From: Pseudomonadota bacterium | GTDB lineage: Bacteria > Pseudomonadota > Alphaproteobacteria > Acetobacterales > Acetobacteraceae | DNA: 64,000 nucleotides | NCBI GenBank assembly: GCA_021798915.1 | Contig: JAJZBM010000002.1 | Span: 1-64,000, forward strand | Direction of reading: 5' to 3' | Shown here: piece by piece, positions 45,283 through 54,431 of the stretch | Numbering within the stretch: position 1 is the first letter of the stretch | Layout of the letters: each line of letters begins with the position of its first letter | Made by a program: the position numbers and the translations under genes | The notes under the pieces: model-generated | The model's database searches: none | What the model was told of the DNA's origin: nothing | Seen by the model: the letters and a program-made list of their open reading frames with translations, nothing else

Positions 45283-46578
45283 CTATTCCGCCGGCGCCGG
45301 AGGGGCCTCCTCCAGCGCCCGGTCATGCGGCAGAAGCAGGACGATGATCAGCGCGACCACGGCGGCGCCGGCGATAACGAACAGCCCGCTCGTGAAGGTG
45401 CCGGTGTAATCGCGCAAGGCGCCCATGACATAAGGTCCGGCGAAGCCGGAGAGATTGCCGATCGAGTTGATCACCGCGATGCCGCTCGCCGCCGCGGTGC
45501 CGGAAAGGAAGGCGGTCGGGAAAGTCCAGAACACCGAGATCGCCGCGAAGATGCCGAAGCCGGCGACGGAGAGCACGACCATTTTGGCGAGCGGATCGCT
45601 GAGCACGGCGGAGGCCGCGAGCCCGGCGGCGGCGGCGATCAGGGCGATCGCCATATGTCCCTTGCGCTCGCCGAGCCGGTCCGAACGCCGCCCCCAATAG
45701 ACCATGCCGATGGTGCCGATGACATAGGGAATGGCGGTGACGAAGCCGGTTTGTGCGTTATTCAACCCGAATGCCTTGACGATCTGCGGCAGCCAGAAAG
45801 TGAAGCCATAATTGGCCGCGACGGCGCCGAAATAGATCAGCGCGATCGCCAGCACCCGGGGATCGATCAGCGATTCCAGGATGGTGTAGGTGCGCGCCCG
45901 CTCCCGCACCGCCCGCTCGGCGGCCATGCGCTCGGCGAGCCATTGGCGCTCCTCCGGCGCGAGCCAGGCGGCGTGGGCCGGGTGATCGGTGAGATAGAAC
46001 CAGCACACGAAGCCGAGCAGTATCGCCGGCACCGCCTCGATGATGAACAGCCACTGCCAGCCGCGCAGGCCGAGAAAGCCGTCGGCATAGAGGACGAGCC
46101 CGGAGACCGGCGCGCCGATCACCGAGGAGAGCGGGATCGCGGCCATGAAATAGCTCACCACTCGGGCACGATAGACCCCTGGAAACCAGAGCGTGAGATA
46201 GAAGATGATGCCAGGAAAGAACCCCGCCTCGGCGGCGCCGAGCAGGGTGCGAACGACATAGAAACTGGTCTCGCCGGAGACCAGCGCCATCGCCCCCGAA
46301 AGAACGCCCCAGGTGAGCATGATGCGCGCGATCCAGCGGCTCGCCCCGAAACGGTCGAGCGCGAGATTCGAGGGCACCTCGAACACGAAATAGGCGAGAA
46401 AGAAGATGCCGGCGCCGAATCCGAAGGCGGTTTTGCTGAGATGCAGATCGGGGATCATGGTGAGGGCGGCGAAGCCGACATTCACCCGGTCGAGATAGGC
46501 CGCGAAGTAACAGAGGATGAGGAACGGCACCAGCCGGCGCATCACCTTGGCCATCGTTCTCGCTTCAATCTCGTCCAC
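45283..46578 (-). CDS. MFS transporter, anion:cation symporter (ACS) type
   Basis: About 431 residues, 12 helices. FLILCYFAAYLDRVNVGFAAL is the ACS signature, with GAAEAGFFPGIIFYLTLWFP and GWQWLFIIEAVPAILLG supporting it. Relatives carry glucarate, phthalate, 4-hydroxyphenylacetate or tartrate. GTG 46578 has GGAGG 7 nt before it and starts VDEIEARTMAKVMRR; ATG 46554 is the alternative. It stands alone; the substrate is unknown. Confidence 0.88.
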   Translation of the reverse strand: MDEIEARTMAKVMRRLVPFLILCYFAAYLDRVNVGFAALTMIPDLHLSKTAFGFGAGIFFLAYFVFEVPSNLALDRFGASRWIARIMLTWGVLSGAMALVSGETSFYVVRTLLGAAEAGFFPGIIFYLTLWFPGVYRARVVSYFMAAIPLSSVIGAPVSGLVLYADGFLGLRGWQWLFIIEAVPAILLGFVCWFYLTDHPAHAAWLAPEERQWLAERMAAERAVRERARTYTILESLIDPRVLAIALIYFGAVAANYGFTFWLPQIVKAFGLNNAQTGFVTAIPYVIGTIGMVYWGRRSDRLGERKGHMAIALIAAAAGLAASAVLSDPLAKMVVLSVAGFGIFAAISVFWTFPTAFLSGTAAASGIAVINSIGNLSGFAGPYVMGALRDYTGTFTSGLFVIAGAAVVALIIVLLLPHDRALEEAPPAPAE

Positions 46579-46653
46579 GCCGGTTTCCTCCCTGTTTTTG
46601 CCGCTGTTCCACAACGCCATACTTCGCCGCCGCCGGCAAGCCTTCGCCGCCGC

Positions 46654-47112
46654 TCAGTCGCGGCGGGCGGCGAAAAACGCGCGCAAGAGTGCTGCGCATT
46701 CGCCCTCGCGCACTCCGCCCACCACCTCCGGGCGGTGGTGGCAGGAACTGGCCGCGAATACCCGCGCGCCATGCTCGACGCCGCCCCCCTTGGGGTCATA
46801 GGCGCCGAAGATCAGCCGGCGGATGCGAAAGAAACTCGCCGCCTGGGCACACATCGGGCAGGGTTCCAGCGTCACCACGAGGTCGCAATCGGGGAGCCGC
46901 GCCGCCCCGCGCCGCGCCGCCGCCGCCCGGAGCGCCAGCATCTCGGCATGCGCGGAGGCATCGGCACGGGCCTCGGTCTCATTGCCCGCCAGCGCGAGCA
47001 CGCTGCCATCGGCGGCAACGACCGCCGCACCCACCGGCACCTCGCCACGCGCGCCGGCTGCCCGCGCCGCGGCCAGGGCTTGCGCCATCGGGCCGCTCGC
47101 CGCCCGTTTCAT
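46654..47112 (-). CDS. tadA: tRNA-specific adenosine deaminase
   Basis: TadA (152 residues) deaminates A34 of tRNA-Arg(ACG) to inosine. The zinc site is complete: H55-A-E57 (catalytic Glu) and P-C85-P-M-C88. VGAAVV, LAGNET and GAYDPKGGGVEHG are family patches. ATG 47112 fits the usual N-terminus. It is divergent from the amidotransferase gene over 39 nt. Confidence 0.94.
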   Translation of the reverse strand: MKRAASGPMAQALAAARAAGARGEVPVGAAVVAADGSVLALAGNETEARADASAHAEMLALRAAAARRGAARLPDCDLVVTLEPCPMCAQAASFFRIRRLIFGAYDPKGGGVEHGARVFAASSCHHRPEVVGGVREGECAALLRAFFAARRD

Positions 47113-47151
47113 CGCTTGCCCCCATCTCGTGGGACGTCTAGCAGAGCAGCC

Positions 47152-47856
47152 ATGAAATCCTCCCGCCCCGTCATTGGCCTCACCCTCGATGCCGAGCCGC
47201 CCGGCGGCTATTCGCGCTGGCCGTGGTATGCGCTGCGTGCCAACTATGCCAGCGCCATCGCCGAGGCAGGCGGCTTGCCGTTCGCGCTGCCGCATCTCGC
47301 CACCCTCGCCGATGCGATGCTGGCGCGGCTCGACGGGCTGATCGTCACCGGCGGCGCCTTCGATGTCGATCCGGCGCTTTATGGCGACGCCGCCGCGCAT
47401 CCCAGCGTCACCCTCAAATCCGCCCGCACCGAGGCCGAAATGGCGCTGCTGGCCGGTGCCCTGGCGGCCGATAAGCCCATTCTCGGCATTTGCGGCGGCG
47501 AGCAAGTGCTCGCCGTCATGCTCGGCGGCAGTTTGATCCAGCATATCCCGGATGAAATCCCCAACGCCCTCCCCCATGAGGGGCATGAGCCGGGTCACCC
47601 CGTCACCATCGCGCCGGACACGCTTCTCGCCCGCGCGACCGGGGCGCGCGCGATGCGGGTCAATTCCTCACACCATCAAGCGGTGCGGATGCCGGGCCAG
47701 GGGGTGATCGTCAATGCCCGCGCCCCGGACGGCGTGATCGAAGGGATCGAGGATCCGCGGCGGCGGTTCTGCCTCGGCGTGCAATGGCATCCCGAGTTCC
47801 TCACCGACCCCGGCGATGCGAGCTTGCTCGCCGCCTTCGTCGCCGCGTGCCGATGA
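47152..47856 (+). CDS. Class I glutamine amidotransferase-like hydrolase (peptidase C26, PuuD-like)
   Basis: 234 residues. The catalytic triad is C114 in GICGGEQ, H213 and E215 in VQWHPEF. The opening PVIGLTLD and the TGGAFDVDPALYG block match gamma-glutamyl-gamma-aminobutyrate hydrolases (PuuD, putrescine degradation) and related C26 enzymes. No putrescine genes are near, so the substrate is unsure. Its stop overlaps the rluB start (ATGATG). Confidence 0.87.
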   Translation: MKSSRPVIGLTLDAEPPGGYSRWPWYALRANYASAIAEAGGLPFALPHLATLADAMLARLDGLIVTGGAFDVDPALYGDAAAHPSVTLKSARTEAEMALLAGALAADKPILGICGGEQVLAVMLGGSLIQHIPDEIPNALPHEGHEPGHPVTIAPDTLLARATGARAMRVNSSHHQAVRMPGQGVIVNARAPDGVIEGIEDPRRRFCLGVQWHPEFLTDPGDASLLAAFVAACR

Positions 47857-48617
47857 TGGCGGAGGAAAACGAAATCACCGCGGATGACGGCGCCCGCACC
47901 GGCGAGCGCATCGCGAAATTCCTCGCTCGCGCCGGTATCAGCAGCCGCCGCGCCGCCGAAGCGATGATCGCCGCCGGCAGGATCGTCCATAACGGCAAAC
48001 CGGTTTCGCATCCCGCGACCTTCGTCGCGCCCGGCGATGTCGTCCTCGTCGATGGGCGGGCGGTCGCGGCGCCGGAACGGACCCGGCTCTGGCGCTATCA
48101 CAAACCCTCCGGCCTCGTCACCACCCATCGCGACCCCGAAGGCCGGCCGACGGTGTTCGAGAAGCTGCCCGCCGCCCTGCCACGGGTGATCAGCGTCGGC
48201 CGGCTCGATCTCACCAGCGAGGGGCTTTTGCTGCTCACCAATGATGGCGCTCTCGCGCGGCTGCTCGAATTGCCGACCACCGGCTGGATCCGCCGCTACC
48301 GGGTGCGTGTCCATGGCGCCGTCGATCCCGCCGCGCTGGCGGCACTGGCGCGCGGCACGACCATCGAGGGCGTGCGCTACGGCCCGATCGAGGCCGGGCT
48401 CGATCAGCGTAAGGGTGAGAATGCCTGGCTTTCCATCGCGCTGCGCGAGGGGCGCAACCGCGAAGTGCGCAAGGTGATGGCCTCTCTGGGCCTCGCCGTC
48501 ACGCGGCTGATCCGGATCAGCTACGGCCCGTTCCAGCTCGGCCTCCTGCCGCGCGGCGCGGTCGAGGAAATCCCCGCCCGCGTGCTCCGCGAGCAACTGC
48601 CGAAACCCGCCGCCTGA
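47853..48617 (+). CDS. rluB: 23S rRNA pseudouridine synthase, RluB/RsuA family
   Basis: 254 residues: an N-terminal S4 RNA-binding domain (RIAKFLARAGISSRRAAEAMIAAG, split by normal turns) and the pseudouridine synthase core with catalytic D119 in GRLDLTSEGLLLLTN, plus REGRNREVRKVM. It probably modifies 23S rRNA U2605, as RluB. RsuA/RluE/RluF relatives are close, so the exact site is inferred. Two starts (47853 and 47856) abut. The stop overlaps rsmD (TGATG). Confidence 0.88.
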   Translation: MMAEENEITADDGARTGERIAKFLARAGISSRRAAEAMIAAGRIVHNGKPVSHPATFVAPGDVVLVDGRAVAAPERTRLWRYHKPSGLVTTHRDPEGRPTVFEKLPAALPRVISVGRLDLTSEGLLLLTNDGALARLLELPTTGWIRRYRVRVHGAVDPAALAALARGTTIEGVRYGPIEAGLDQRKGENAWLSIALREGRNREVRKVMASLGLAVTRLIRISYGPFQLGLLPRGAVEEIPARVLREQLPKPAA

Positions 48618-49162
48618 TGCGGATCATCGCCGGCAGCCAGCGCGGCCGCCGTCTGCTGGCGCCCGTCGGGGCGGCGACGAGACCGACCGCCGATCGGGTT
48701 CGCCAGGCGCTGTTCGACATGCTGGCGCATGCGCCCTGGGCGGAGAATGCGCTGGCCGGGGGGGCAGTGCTCGATGTCTTCGCCGGCAGCGGCGCGCTCG
48801 GCCTCGAAGCCCTCTCACGCGGCGCCGCCAACGCGGTGTTCATCGAGACCAGCCGCGCCGCCCGCGAAGCCCTGGAAGCCAATATCGCTGCCTGCGGGAT
48901 GAACACCCGCGCCCGCGTGCTCGCCGCCGACGCGACCCGCCCGCCACCGGGCACGCCGCAAACCCTGATTCTGCTCGACCCGCCTTATGGCCAGGGGCTT
49001 CTCGCCCCGACGCTCGCCGCCCTCGAAGCCGCCGGGTGGTTGGCGCCCGGGTGTTTGATCGCCGCCGAACTCGGCCGCGCCGACCCATTACCGCCGGAAC
49101 TCGGCCCGCCGCTCGCCGATCGCGGCCACGGCGCCGCCCGGCTCGCGGTCTGGCGGCGCTGA
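48617..49162 (+). CDS. rsmD: 16S rRNA (guanine-966 N2)-methyltransferase
   Basis: 181 residues. RIIAGSQRGRRLLAP at the N-terminus, TRPTADRVRQALFDML, the SAM motif VLDVFAGSGALGLEALSRGA and the catalytic DPPY (121-124) identify RsmD, which methylates G966 of 16S rRNA in the small subunit. Its start uses the last base of the rluB stop. The rluB-rsmD pair is common in alphaproteobacteria. Confidence 0.94.
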   Translation: MRIIAGSQRGRRLLAPVGAATRPTADRVRQALFDMLAHAPWAENALAGGAVLDVFAGSGALGLEALSRGAANAVFIETSRAAREALEANIAACGMNTRARVLAADATRPPPGTPQTLILLDPPYGQGLLAPTLAALEAAGWLAPGCLIAAELGRADPLPPELGPPLADRGHGAARLAVWRR

Positions 49163-49175
49163 CCGGCGCGCCGGC

Positions 49176-50576
49176 TCATGCCGCCGCGAGATGGCCGAGC
49201 AGGCGGATATGGGCGCGCAGACCATGCTCGAAACAGGCGATCTCGAATTTCTCGCCGGGGCTGTGGATCTGGTCGTCATCGAGGCCGAACCCCATCAGAA
49301 GGGTTTCGAGGCCGAGCACGCGCCTGAAGCTTTCGACCACCGGGATCGAGGCGCCGCAACCGATCAGCACCGGCGGTTTGGCATATTCCTCGGCCAAAGC
49401 GGTGCGGGCGGCGGCGACGACGGGGAGGTCGGTCGCGACCGCGATCCCCGGGGCGGCGCCGAACAGCGCGTAGTCGAGCTTGAGATCGGGATGCACGCGG
49501 GCGGCGAGAAAGCGTTTGAGCCCGGCGAGGATGGCCTCTGGATTTTGGCCAGGGACGAGGCGAAAGGAAAGCTTGGCGCCGGCCTCGGCCGGGATCACGG
49601 TTTTCGCCCCCGGCCCCGCGTAACCGCCCCAGATCCCGTTGAGATCGGCGGTCGGGCGGGCCCAGAGCCGCTCCAGCACGCCGCGCCCGCTCTCGCCGGC
49701 CGGCGTCGTCAGCCCGACATCGCCGAGAAACGCCGCCTCATCGAAGCCGAGCGCCGCCCAGGCGGCTTCCTGCTCGGCGCTGAGTGGGGCGACCCCATCA
49801 TAAAACCCGGGGATCAAAACCCGCCCCGCCTCGTCGCGCAGCCCGCCGAGCGCGCGGGTGAGTTCGTTGATCGGGTTGCAGGCGACGCCGCCGAAGAGGC
49901 CGGAATGGAGATCGCGTGACGCGGCAGTGGCGCGGATCTCGACATAGAGCAGGCCACGGAGACTGGTGGTGATCGCCGGCGTCGTGAAATCCCAGAGATT
50001 GGTGTCCGAGATCACCACGGCATCGGCGGCGAGCTGCGCCCGCGCGGTGGTGAGGAACGTCTCGAGATGCGGGCTGCCGATCTCCTCCTCGCCTTCGAGC
50101 AGCACGGTGAGCCGGACCGGGAGCGTGCCGGTCGCGGCATGCCAGGCGGCGAAGGCGCCGAGCCAGGCGGCGACCTGGCCCTTGTCGTCGACGGCGCCGC
50201 GCGCCACCATCCGCCGGCCGCGCGGCCCATCGACGATGGTGGGGGTGAAGGGCGGGCTCGGCCAGAGGTCGAGCGGCTCGGGCGGCTGGACGTCGTAATG
50301 GCCGTAATAGAGGAGATGCGGGACATCGGCGCCCAGGGCGGGGCCGGGATGGGTCGCGAGCACCGCCGGATGGCCCCCGGTCTCGTGGAGGCTGGCTGCG
50401 AAGCCGAGCCCGGCCAGCCGGGCGCACGCCCATTCGGCGGCGCGGCGGCAATCGCCGGCGTGATCGGGCTGGGCGCTGATCGAGGGGATGCGGAGGAAAT
50501 CTGACCAGCCGGCGATGGCCTCCGGCATCAAGACCGCCGCCTTTGCCAAAACCGTATCGGTCGCCGCACCGGTCAT
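49176..50576 (-). CDS. M20-family dipeptidase / acylase
   Basis: 466 residues. Zinc-binding and catalytic residues appear in order: YYGHYDVQPPEPLDLW (H, D), RGAVDDKGQ (bridging D), LEGEEEIGSP (catalytic EE), DTNLWDF (D) and a late H in the LDDDQIHSPGEKFE block. The dimerisation lid with TSLRGLLYVEI lies between. This matches PepV/carnosinase-like M20 dipeptidases. The start overlaps the TetR stop (ATGA), so it is co-expressed with that regulator; what the regulator senses might be a substrate of this enzyme, but that is speculative. Confidence 0.88.
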   Translation of the reverse strand: MTGAATDTVLAKAAVLMPEAIAGWSDFLRIPSISAQPDHAGDCRRAAEWACARLAGLGFAASLHETGGHPAVLATHPGPALGADVPHLLYYGHYDVQPPEPLDLWPSPPFTPTIVDGPRGRRMVARGAVDDKGQVAAWLGAFAAWHAATGTLPVRLTVLLEGEEEIGSPHLETFLTTARAQLAADAVVISDTNLWDFTTPAITTSLRGLLYVEIRATAASRDLHSGLFGGVACNPINELTRALGGLRDEAGRVLIPGFYDGVAPLSAEQEAAWAALGFDEAAFLGDVGLTTPAGESGRGVLERLWARPTADLNGIWGGYAGPGAKTVIPAEAGAKLSFRLVPGQNPEAILAGLKRFLAARVHPDLKLDYALFGAAPGIAVATDLPVVAAARTALAEEYAKPPVLIGCGASIPVVESFRRVLGLETLLMGFGLDDDQIHSPGEKFEIACFEHGLRAHIRLLGHLAAA

Positions 50577-51190
50577 GATTTCACTCCGTAGGTGTTGAGA
50601 AACATCCGCACCGCCGCCGCGACCACCTCGGCGATCCCCGCCTCGGCCGGGCCGCGCTGGAGATTAAGCTTATAGCGGAGCCAGAGCCGGGCCTGGCAGA
50701 GGCAAAAAAACTGTTCGGCGGCGAAGCCCGGATCGGCGACGGCGAGCTTCCCCTCCTCGGTGCGCGCGGCGAGCCAGCGCGCCATCTCGCCGGTCGCCCG
50801 CGCCGGCCCGGCTTGATAGAAGGCGCTGGCGAGTTCGGGGAATTTCTTCGCCTCGGCCACCACCACGCGGTAGATGGTGAGGCCGAGATCGGAGAGCATC
50901 ATCTCGACCATCCGCCGCCCGATCCGCTCGAGCGCCGCGGTGAGGTCGAGATCCTCGTCGGAGGCGGCGAAAACCTGGCAGAGATTGCGTTCGCAGGCGG
51001 CTTCGACATAGGCGGTGAAGAGATGCGCCTTGCTCTCGAAATGGTTGTAGAGCGTGCCCTTGGAGACATTGGCAACGGCGGCGATGCGCGACATACTGGC
51101 GCCCTCATAGCCGTCCTGCGCGAAGACCGCCGCCGCCCCTTCGAGGATGCGGGCCCGTTTTTCGGGCGACAGGGCATCGGCGGCCAGCAT
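50573..51190 (-). CDS. TetR/AcrR-family repressor of the adjacent efflux operon
   Basis: 205 residues. The N-terminal HTH reads RARILEGAAAVFAQDGYEGASMSRIAAVANVSKGTLYNHFESK, clearly TetR (given here in the order seen, as two adjoining segments of about 20 residues each). The C-terminal ligand domain is of the AefR-like type. It is divergent from the RND efflux operon, with a candidate operator between them, so local repression of efflux and of its own gene is likely. It overlaps the M20 gene downstream. Confidence 0.9.
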   Translation of the reverse strand: MLAADALSPEKRARILEGAAAVFAQDGYEGASMSRIAAVANVSKGTLYNHFESKAHLFTAYVEAACERNLCQVFAASDEDLDLTAALERIGRRMVEMMLSDLGLTIYRVVVAEAKKFPELASAFYQAGPARATGEMARWLAARTEEGKLAVADPGFAAEQFFCLCQARLWLRYKLNLQRGPAEAGIAEVVAAAVRMFLNTYGVKS

Positions 51191-51264
51191 CGAGGCATTC
51201 CTTCTTGACTTTGTCGTGACTTTACGGATTGACGATGCCCCGGGATGGGTGCATTTGTCAAAAT

Positions 51265-51283
51265 TGACTGAACCGGTCGGTCA
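51265..51283. promoter_or_regulatory. Candidate TetR operator
   Basis: TGACTGAACCGGTCGGTCA, an imperfect palindrome (TGACTGAAC/GGTCGGTCA) in the 165-nt gap between the divergent tetR and efflux genes. A minus-strand TTGACA (51256-51261) and a plus-strand TTGACT (51264) touch it, so binding could block both directions. The half-site fits known TetR operators. Confidence 0.6.
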
Positions 51284-51355
51284 GGCGGGGGTGGCGCCAC
51301 GGCGCCAGGGTCTGAAGGATCAGGACTTGGAGGCCAGGACTTGGAGGGTAGGGTC

Positions 51356-53005
51356 ATGCAGGGTTCGGGACGCGATCTGGCGTGGCGGCATTTGGGCCGC
51401 GCCGTGGTTCTGGCTCTCCCTCTGCTCGGCGCATGCACCGTCGGCCCCGATTTCACCCCCGAAAAACCCTGGTGGCAGCCCTCATCCTGGTCGAGCACGA
51501 AACCGACGGCGCCGGTCGAGAAGGCAAGCCTGGTCGATACCCGGCCGCTCGATCCGAAATGGTGGGACCAGTTCCAGGATCCCGAGCTTTCCAAGCTGGA
51601 ACAGCGTGTCGCCGGGGAAAATCTCGATATCAGGATCGCCGATATGCGGCTCGGCGAATCGCGGAGCCAGCTCGGCGTCACCCAGGCCAGCCAATATCCG
51701 ATCCTCAACGCCGATGGCTCCTATTCGCACCAATATCTGAGCCCCAACGGCGTGGTCGGCCTGTTCCCGCCGGCCGGCGCGACCAGCACTGGCGGCGGCT
51801 TCGGCGGCATCGCGCCAGGGACGACCGGCACCAGCTTCGGCAGCACCGGCAGCTCGGCGAGCGGCAGCGCCGGCACCCTCGGCGCCATCCCACTCCAGGG
51901 CAGCACAATCCCGCCCTTCAATCTCTATCAATATGGCTTCGATGCCGCCTGGGAGATCGATTTCTGGGGCCAGATCCGTCGCCAGGTGGAAGCGGCCAAA
52001 GCCATGGTCCAGGCGACCGAGGATCAGCGGCGCGACGCCCTGGTCTCGATCGAAGCGGAACTGGCGCGCGATTACATCAATCTCCGCGGCACCCAGCGCA
52101 CCCGCGCGATCACCGAGGAAAACCTCGCGAGCGCCAATCAGAGCCTCGATCTGACCCGCCAGCGCGCCAGCGGCGGCCTTACCACCGACCTCGACGTCGC
52201 CAATGCCGAGGCCCAGGCCGACACCATCGCCGCACAACTGCCGCCCCTCCGCCAGCAGGAAAACGAGCTGATCAACGCCATCAGCCAGTTGCTCGGGCAT
52301 GAGCCGGGCGCGCTCAAAGCGGAACTGGCGGAGGCCAAGCCGATCCCGCCAGTGCCGCCGAAAGTGCCGATGGGGCTGCCCTCCGAACTCGCCCGCCGCC
52401 GCCCCGATATCCGCGCCGCCGAGGCCAGCCTGCACGCCGCGACCGCGCAGATCGGCGTCGCGATCTCGAATTTCTTCCCCAATGTCTCGCTCACCGGCAG
52501 TTTCGGCATCGCCGCCCTCAACGCCTATCAATTGGGCAGCCTGCGCTCGATGCAATATGGCGTCGGGCCGACCGTCAACCTGCCGATCTTCCAGGGCGGG
52601 CAACTCGTCTCCACCTTGTCGCTGCGCAAGCAGCAGCAGAAAGAGGCGGCGCTGACCTACCAGAAAACCGTCTTGCAGGCGTTGAACGACGTCGATAACG
52701 CGCTGACCGCCTACAACACCGAACAGCAGCGCGAGGAAGCGCTGACCAAGACCGTGACCGCGGCCCGCCGCGCCCTCGACCTCGCCCGTCAGCGCTACGT
52801 GCAGGGGGTCGCGACCTTTCTCGACGTGCTGACCGCGCAAAGTGTTCTGCTCGGCGCCGAAATCCAGCTCGCCCAGAGCACGACGCTGGTCTCGACCAAT
52901 CTGGTGTTGCTTTACAAGGCGCTCGGCGGCGGCTGGGAACAGACCTATCCCGACCCGCCGGTCGAGGCAAAAACCGCCCAGAAAACTAGCCAATCCAGCC
53001 TCTAA
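51356..53005 (+). CDS. RND efflux outer-membrane channel (NodT/OprM family)
   Basis: About 549 residues. Lipoprotein signal LALPLLGAC (lipobox LGAC), then GPDF.P.. WW as in NodT proteins. Two OEP repeats follow, with FDAAWEIDFWGQIRR, the ELARDYINLRGTQ helix and ARRRPDIRAAEASLHAATAQIG. A Gly/Ser/Thr-rich insert near 125-185 (TSTGGGFGGIAPGTTGTSFG) is longer than usual. It starts at ATG 51356 after GGAGGG; the 13-bp segment CAGGACTTGGAGG is duplicated just upstream (51321, 51335). It is the first gene of the operon, ahead of adaptor and pump, an unusual but known order. Confidence 0.9.
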   Translation: MQGSGRDLAWRHLGRAVVLALPLLGACTVGPDFTPEKPWWQPSSWSSTKPTAPVEKASLVDTRPLDPKWWDQFQDPELSKLEQRVAGENLDIRIADMRLGESRSQLGVTQASQYPILNADGSYSHQYLSPNGVVGLFPPAGATSTGGGFGGIAPGTTGTSFGSTGSSASGSAGTLGAIPLQGSTIPPFNLYQYGFDAAWEIDFWGQIRRQVEAAKAMVQATEDQRRDALVSIEAELARDYINLRGTQRTRAITEENLASANQSLDLTRQRASGGLTTDLDVANAEAQADTIAAQLPPLRQQENELINAISQLLGHEPGALKAELAEAKPIPPVPPKVPMGLPSELARRRPDIRAAEASLHAATAQIGVAISNFFPNVSLTGSFGIAALNAYQLGSLRSMQYGVGPTVNLPIFQGGQLVSTLSLRKQQQKEAALTYQKTVLQALNDVDNALTAYNTEQQREEALTKTVTAARRALDLARQRYVQGVATFLDVLTAQSVLLGAEIQLAQSTTLVSTNLVLLYKALGGGWEQTYPDPPVEAKTAQKTSQSSL

Positions 53006-53044
53006 TCGATGATCTGGGAAAACGGCCGGGAAAGAATTAAGCGC

Positions 53045-53083
53045 GTTCTTTTTTGAAAAAAAGAACCAAAAAACTTTATGTCC
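53045..53083 (+). repeat. Dispersed palindrome, copy 3
   Basis: GTTCTTTTTT/AAAAAAGAAC with tail CCAAAAAACTTTATGTCC, 40 bases after the outer-membrane channel stop. Same sense as copies 1 and 2. If it terminates transcription it would split the channel gene from the adaptor-pump pair, which start 150 nt later. Confidence 0.85.
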
Positions 53084-53236
53084 GTCGGGCTCGTATGGCT
53101 GATTTTGCTGTGCGGTGAAAATCGGCGAATGGATTTTTGAAAATTCAGAGAAGGCCGTTTTTATTCTTGCCTTGCCGAAGACGCTTCATATTTCCTAAGC
53201 TGACCAACCGCCTCCAAACATGACAAGGACTGCCTG

Positions 53237-54427
53237 ATGCCGTTTCGTAAAGCTGCGCTGTTGCTTGTCGTTCTCGTTTTTGCTGGCGCGTCTCCGGCCT
53301 TGGCGCAATTCGGCCCCGGCGGGCCACCAGCGGTCGGCGTCGTGCGTGCCGAACCGCACGCGGTGACCGAAACCAGCGAGTTCGTCGGCCGCATCCAGGC
53401 AACCGACCGGGTCAATCTCGTCGCCCGCGTCACCGCCTATCTCGAACAGATGACCTTCACCGAGGGGGCGGAGGTCAAAAAGGGCGATCTCCTCTATCGC
53501 CTGGAGCAGCCGCCGTTCGAGGCCGATGTGCAAGCCAAGGCGGCAACCATCGCGCAGATGCAGGCGCAGTTGCAAAACGCCGCGATCACGCTGCATCGCG
53601 CCGAAACCCTTCTCCACACCCCGGCCGGCCAGCAATCGACGGTCGATGATTCACGCGCCAACCAGCTTTCCTATCAGGCGCAACTGATGCAGGCGGAGGC
53701 CAATCTCCGCCTTTCGCGGATCAATCTCGGCTATACCGAAATCCGCGCCCCGATCGATGGCAAGATCGGCCGCACCGCGGTCACCATCGGCAACGTCGTC
53801 AGCCCCTCATCCGGCACCCTCGCGACGATCGTGAGCCAGGATCCGATGTATGTGGTGTTCCCGGTCTCGGTGCGCGCCGCCCTCGATCTTCGCCAGCGCT
53901 ATCAGAACAAGGGTGGTCTCAACGCGGTCGTCATCCGTGTCCGCCTCCCCGATGGCCGGCTCTATGACCAGGTCGGCAAGGTCGATTTCGTCGACAACAC
54001 CATCTCCGCCAACACCGATACCATCATCCTGCGCGGCGTGATCTCGAACCCCGCCGCGCCCGGCACCGATCAGGCGCGGCTTGCCACGCGCCAATTGACC
54101 GATGGCGAATTCGTCACCGTCCTCCTCGAAGGGGTCGAGCCGATCACGGCGCTGACCGTGCCGCGCGCCGCCGTCCTGTCCGACCAGTCGGGGGATTACG
54201 TCTATGTCGTTGGCGCCGGCAATAAAATCGAGCAGCGGCGCCTTCAGCTCGGCCAGTCGACGCCGACCGAGGCGGTGGTGCTGAAAGGGCTCGACGCCGG
54301 CGCGATGGTGGTGGTGGAGGGCGTGCAGCGCGCCCGCCCCGGCCTCGTCGTCGCCCCCGGCCCCGCAACGCCGCCGCCCGGCGCCGCCAAAACGGCGGCC
54401 GCGCCACCCGCCGCGAAGCAGGATTGA
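53237..54427 (+). CDS. RND efflux periplasmic adaptor (membrane fusion protein)
   Basis: 396 residues. A signal peptide ([19 protein letters not shown]), then the lipoyl halves ([20 protein letters not shown] and [15 protein letters not shown]) around an alpha-hairpin (about 95-150), the [13 protein letters not shown] strand and beta-barrel. This is the MexA/AcrA/BepF type; it lacks a lipobox. It bridges pump and outer-membrane channel. Four bases separate it from the pump gene. Confidence 0.93.
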   Translation: MPFRKAALLLVVLVFAGASPALAQFGPGGPPAVGVVRAEPHAVTETSEFVGRIQATDRVNLVARVTAYLEQMTFTEGAEVKKGDLLYRLEQPPFEADVQAKAATIAQMQAQLQNAAITLHRAETLLHTPAGQQSTVDDSRANQLSYQAQLMQAEANLRLSRINLGYTEIRAPIDGKIGRTAVTIGNVVSPSSGTLATIVSQDPMYVVFPVSVRAALDLRQRYQNKGGLNAVVIRVRLPDGRLYDQVGKVDFVDNTISANTDTIILRGVISNPAAPGTDQARLATRQLTDGEFVTVLLEGVEPITALTVPRAAVLSDQSGDYVYVVGAGNKIEQRRLQLGQSTPTEAVVLKGLDAGAMVVVEGVQRARPGLVVAPGPATPPPGAAKTAAAPPAAKQD

Positions 54428-54431
54428 ACCG

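Noticed and set aside
45229-47150. Long plus-strand open frame before the amidotransferase
   Set aside because: Antisense to the MFS transporter and tadA, both clearly coded on the minus strand; only the last 234 residues are a real gene.
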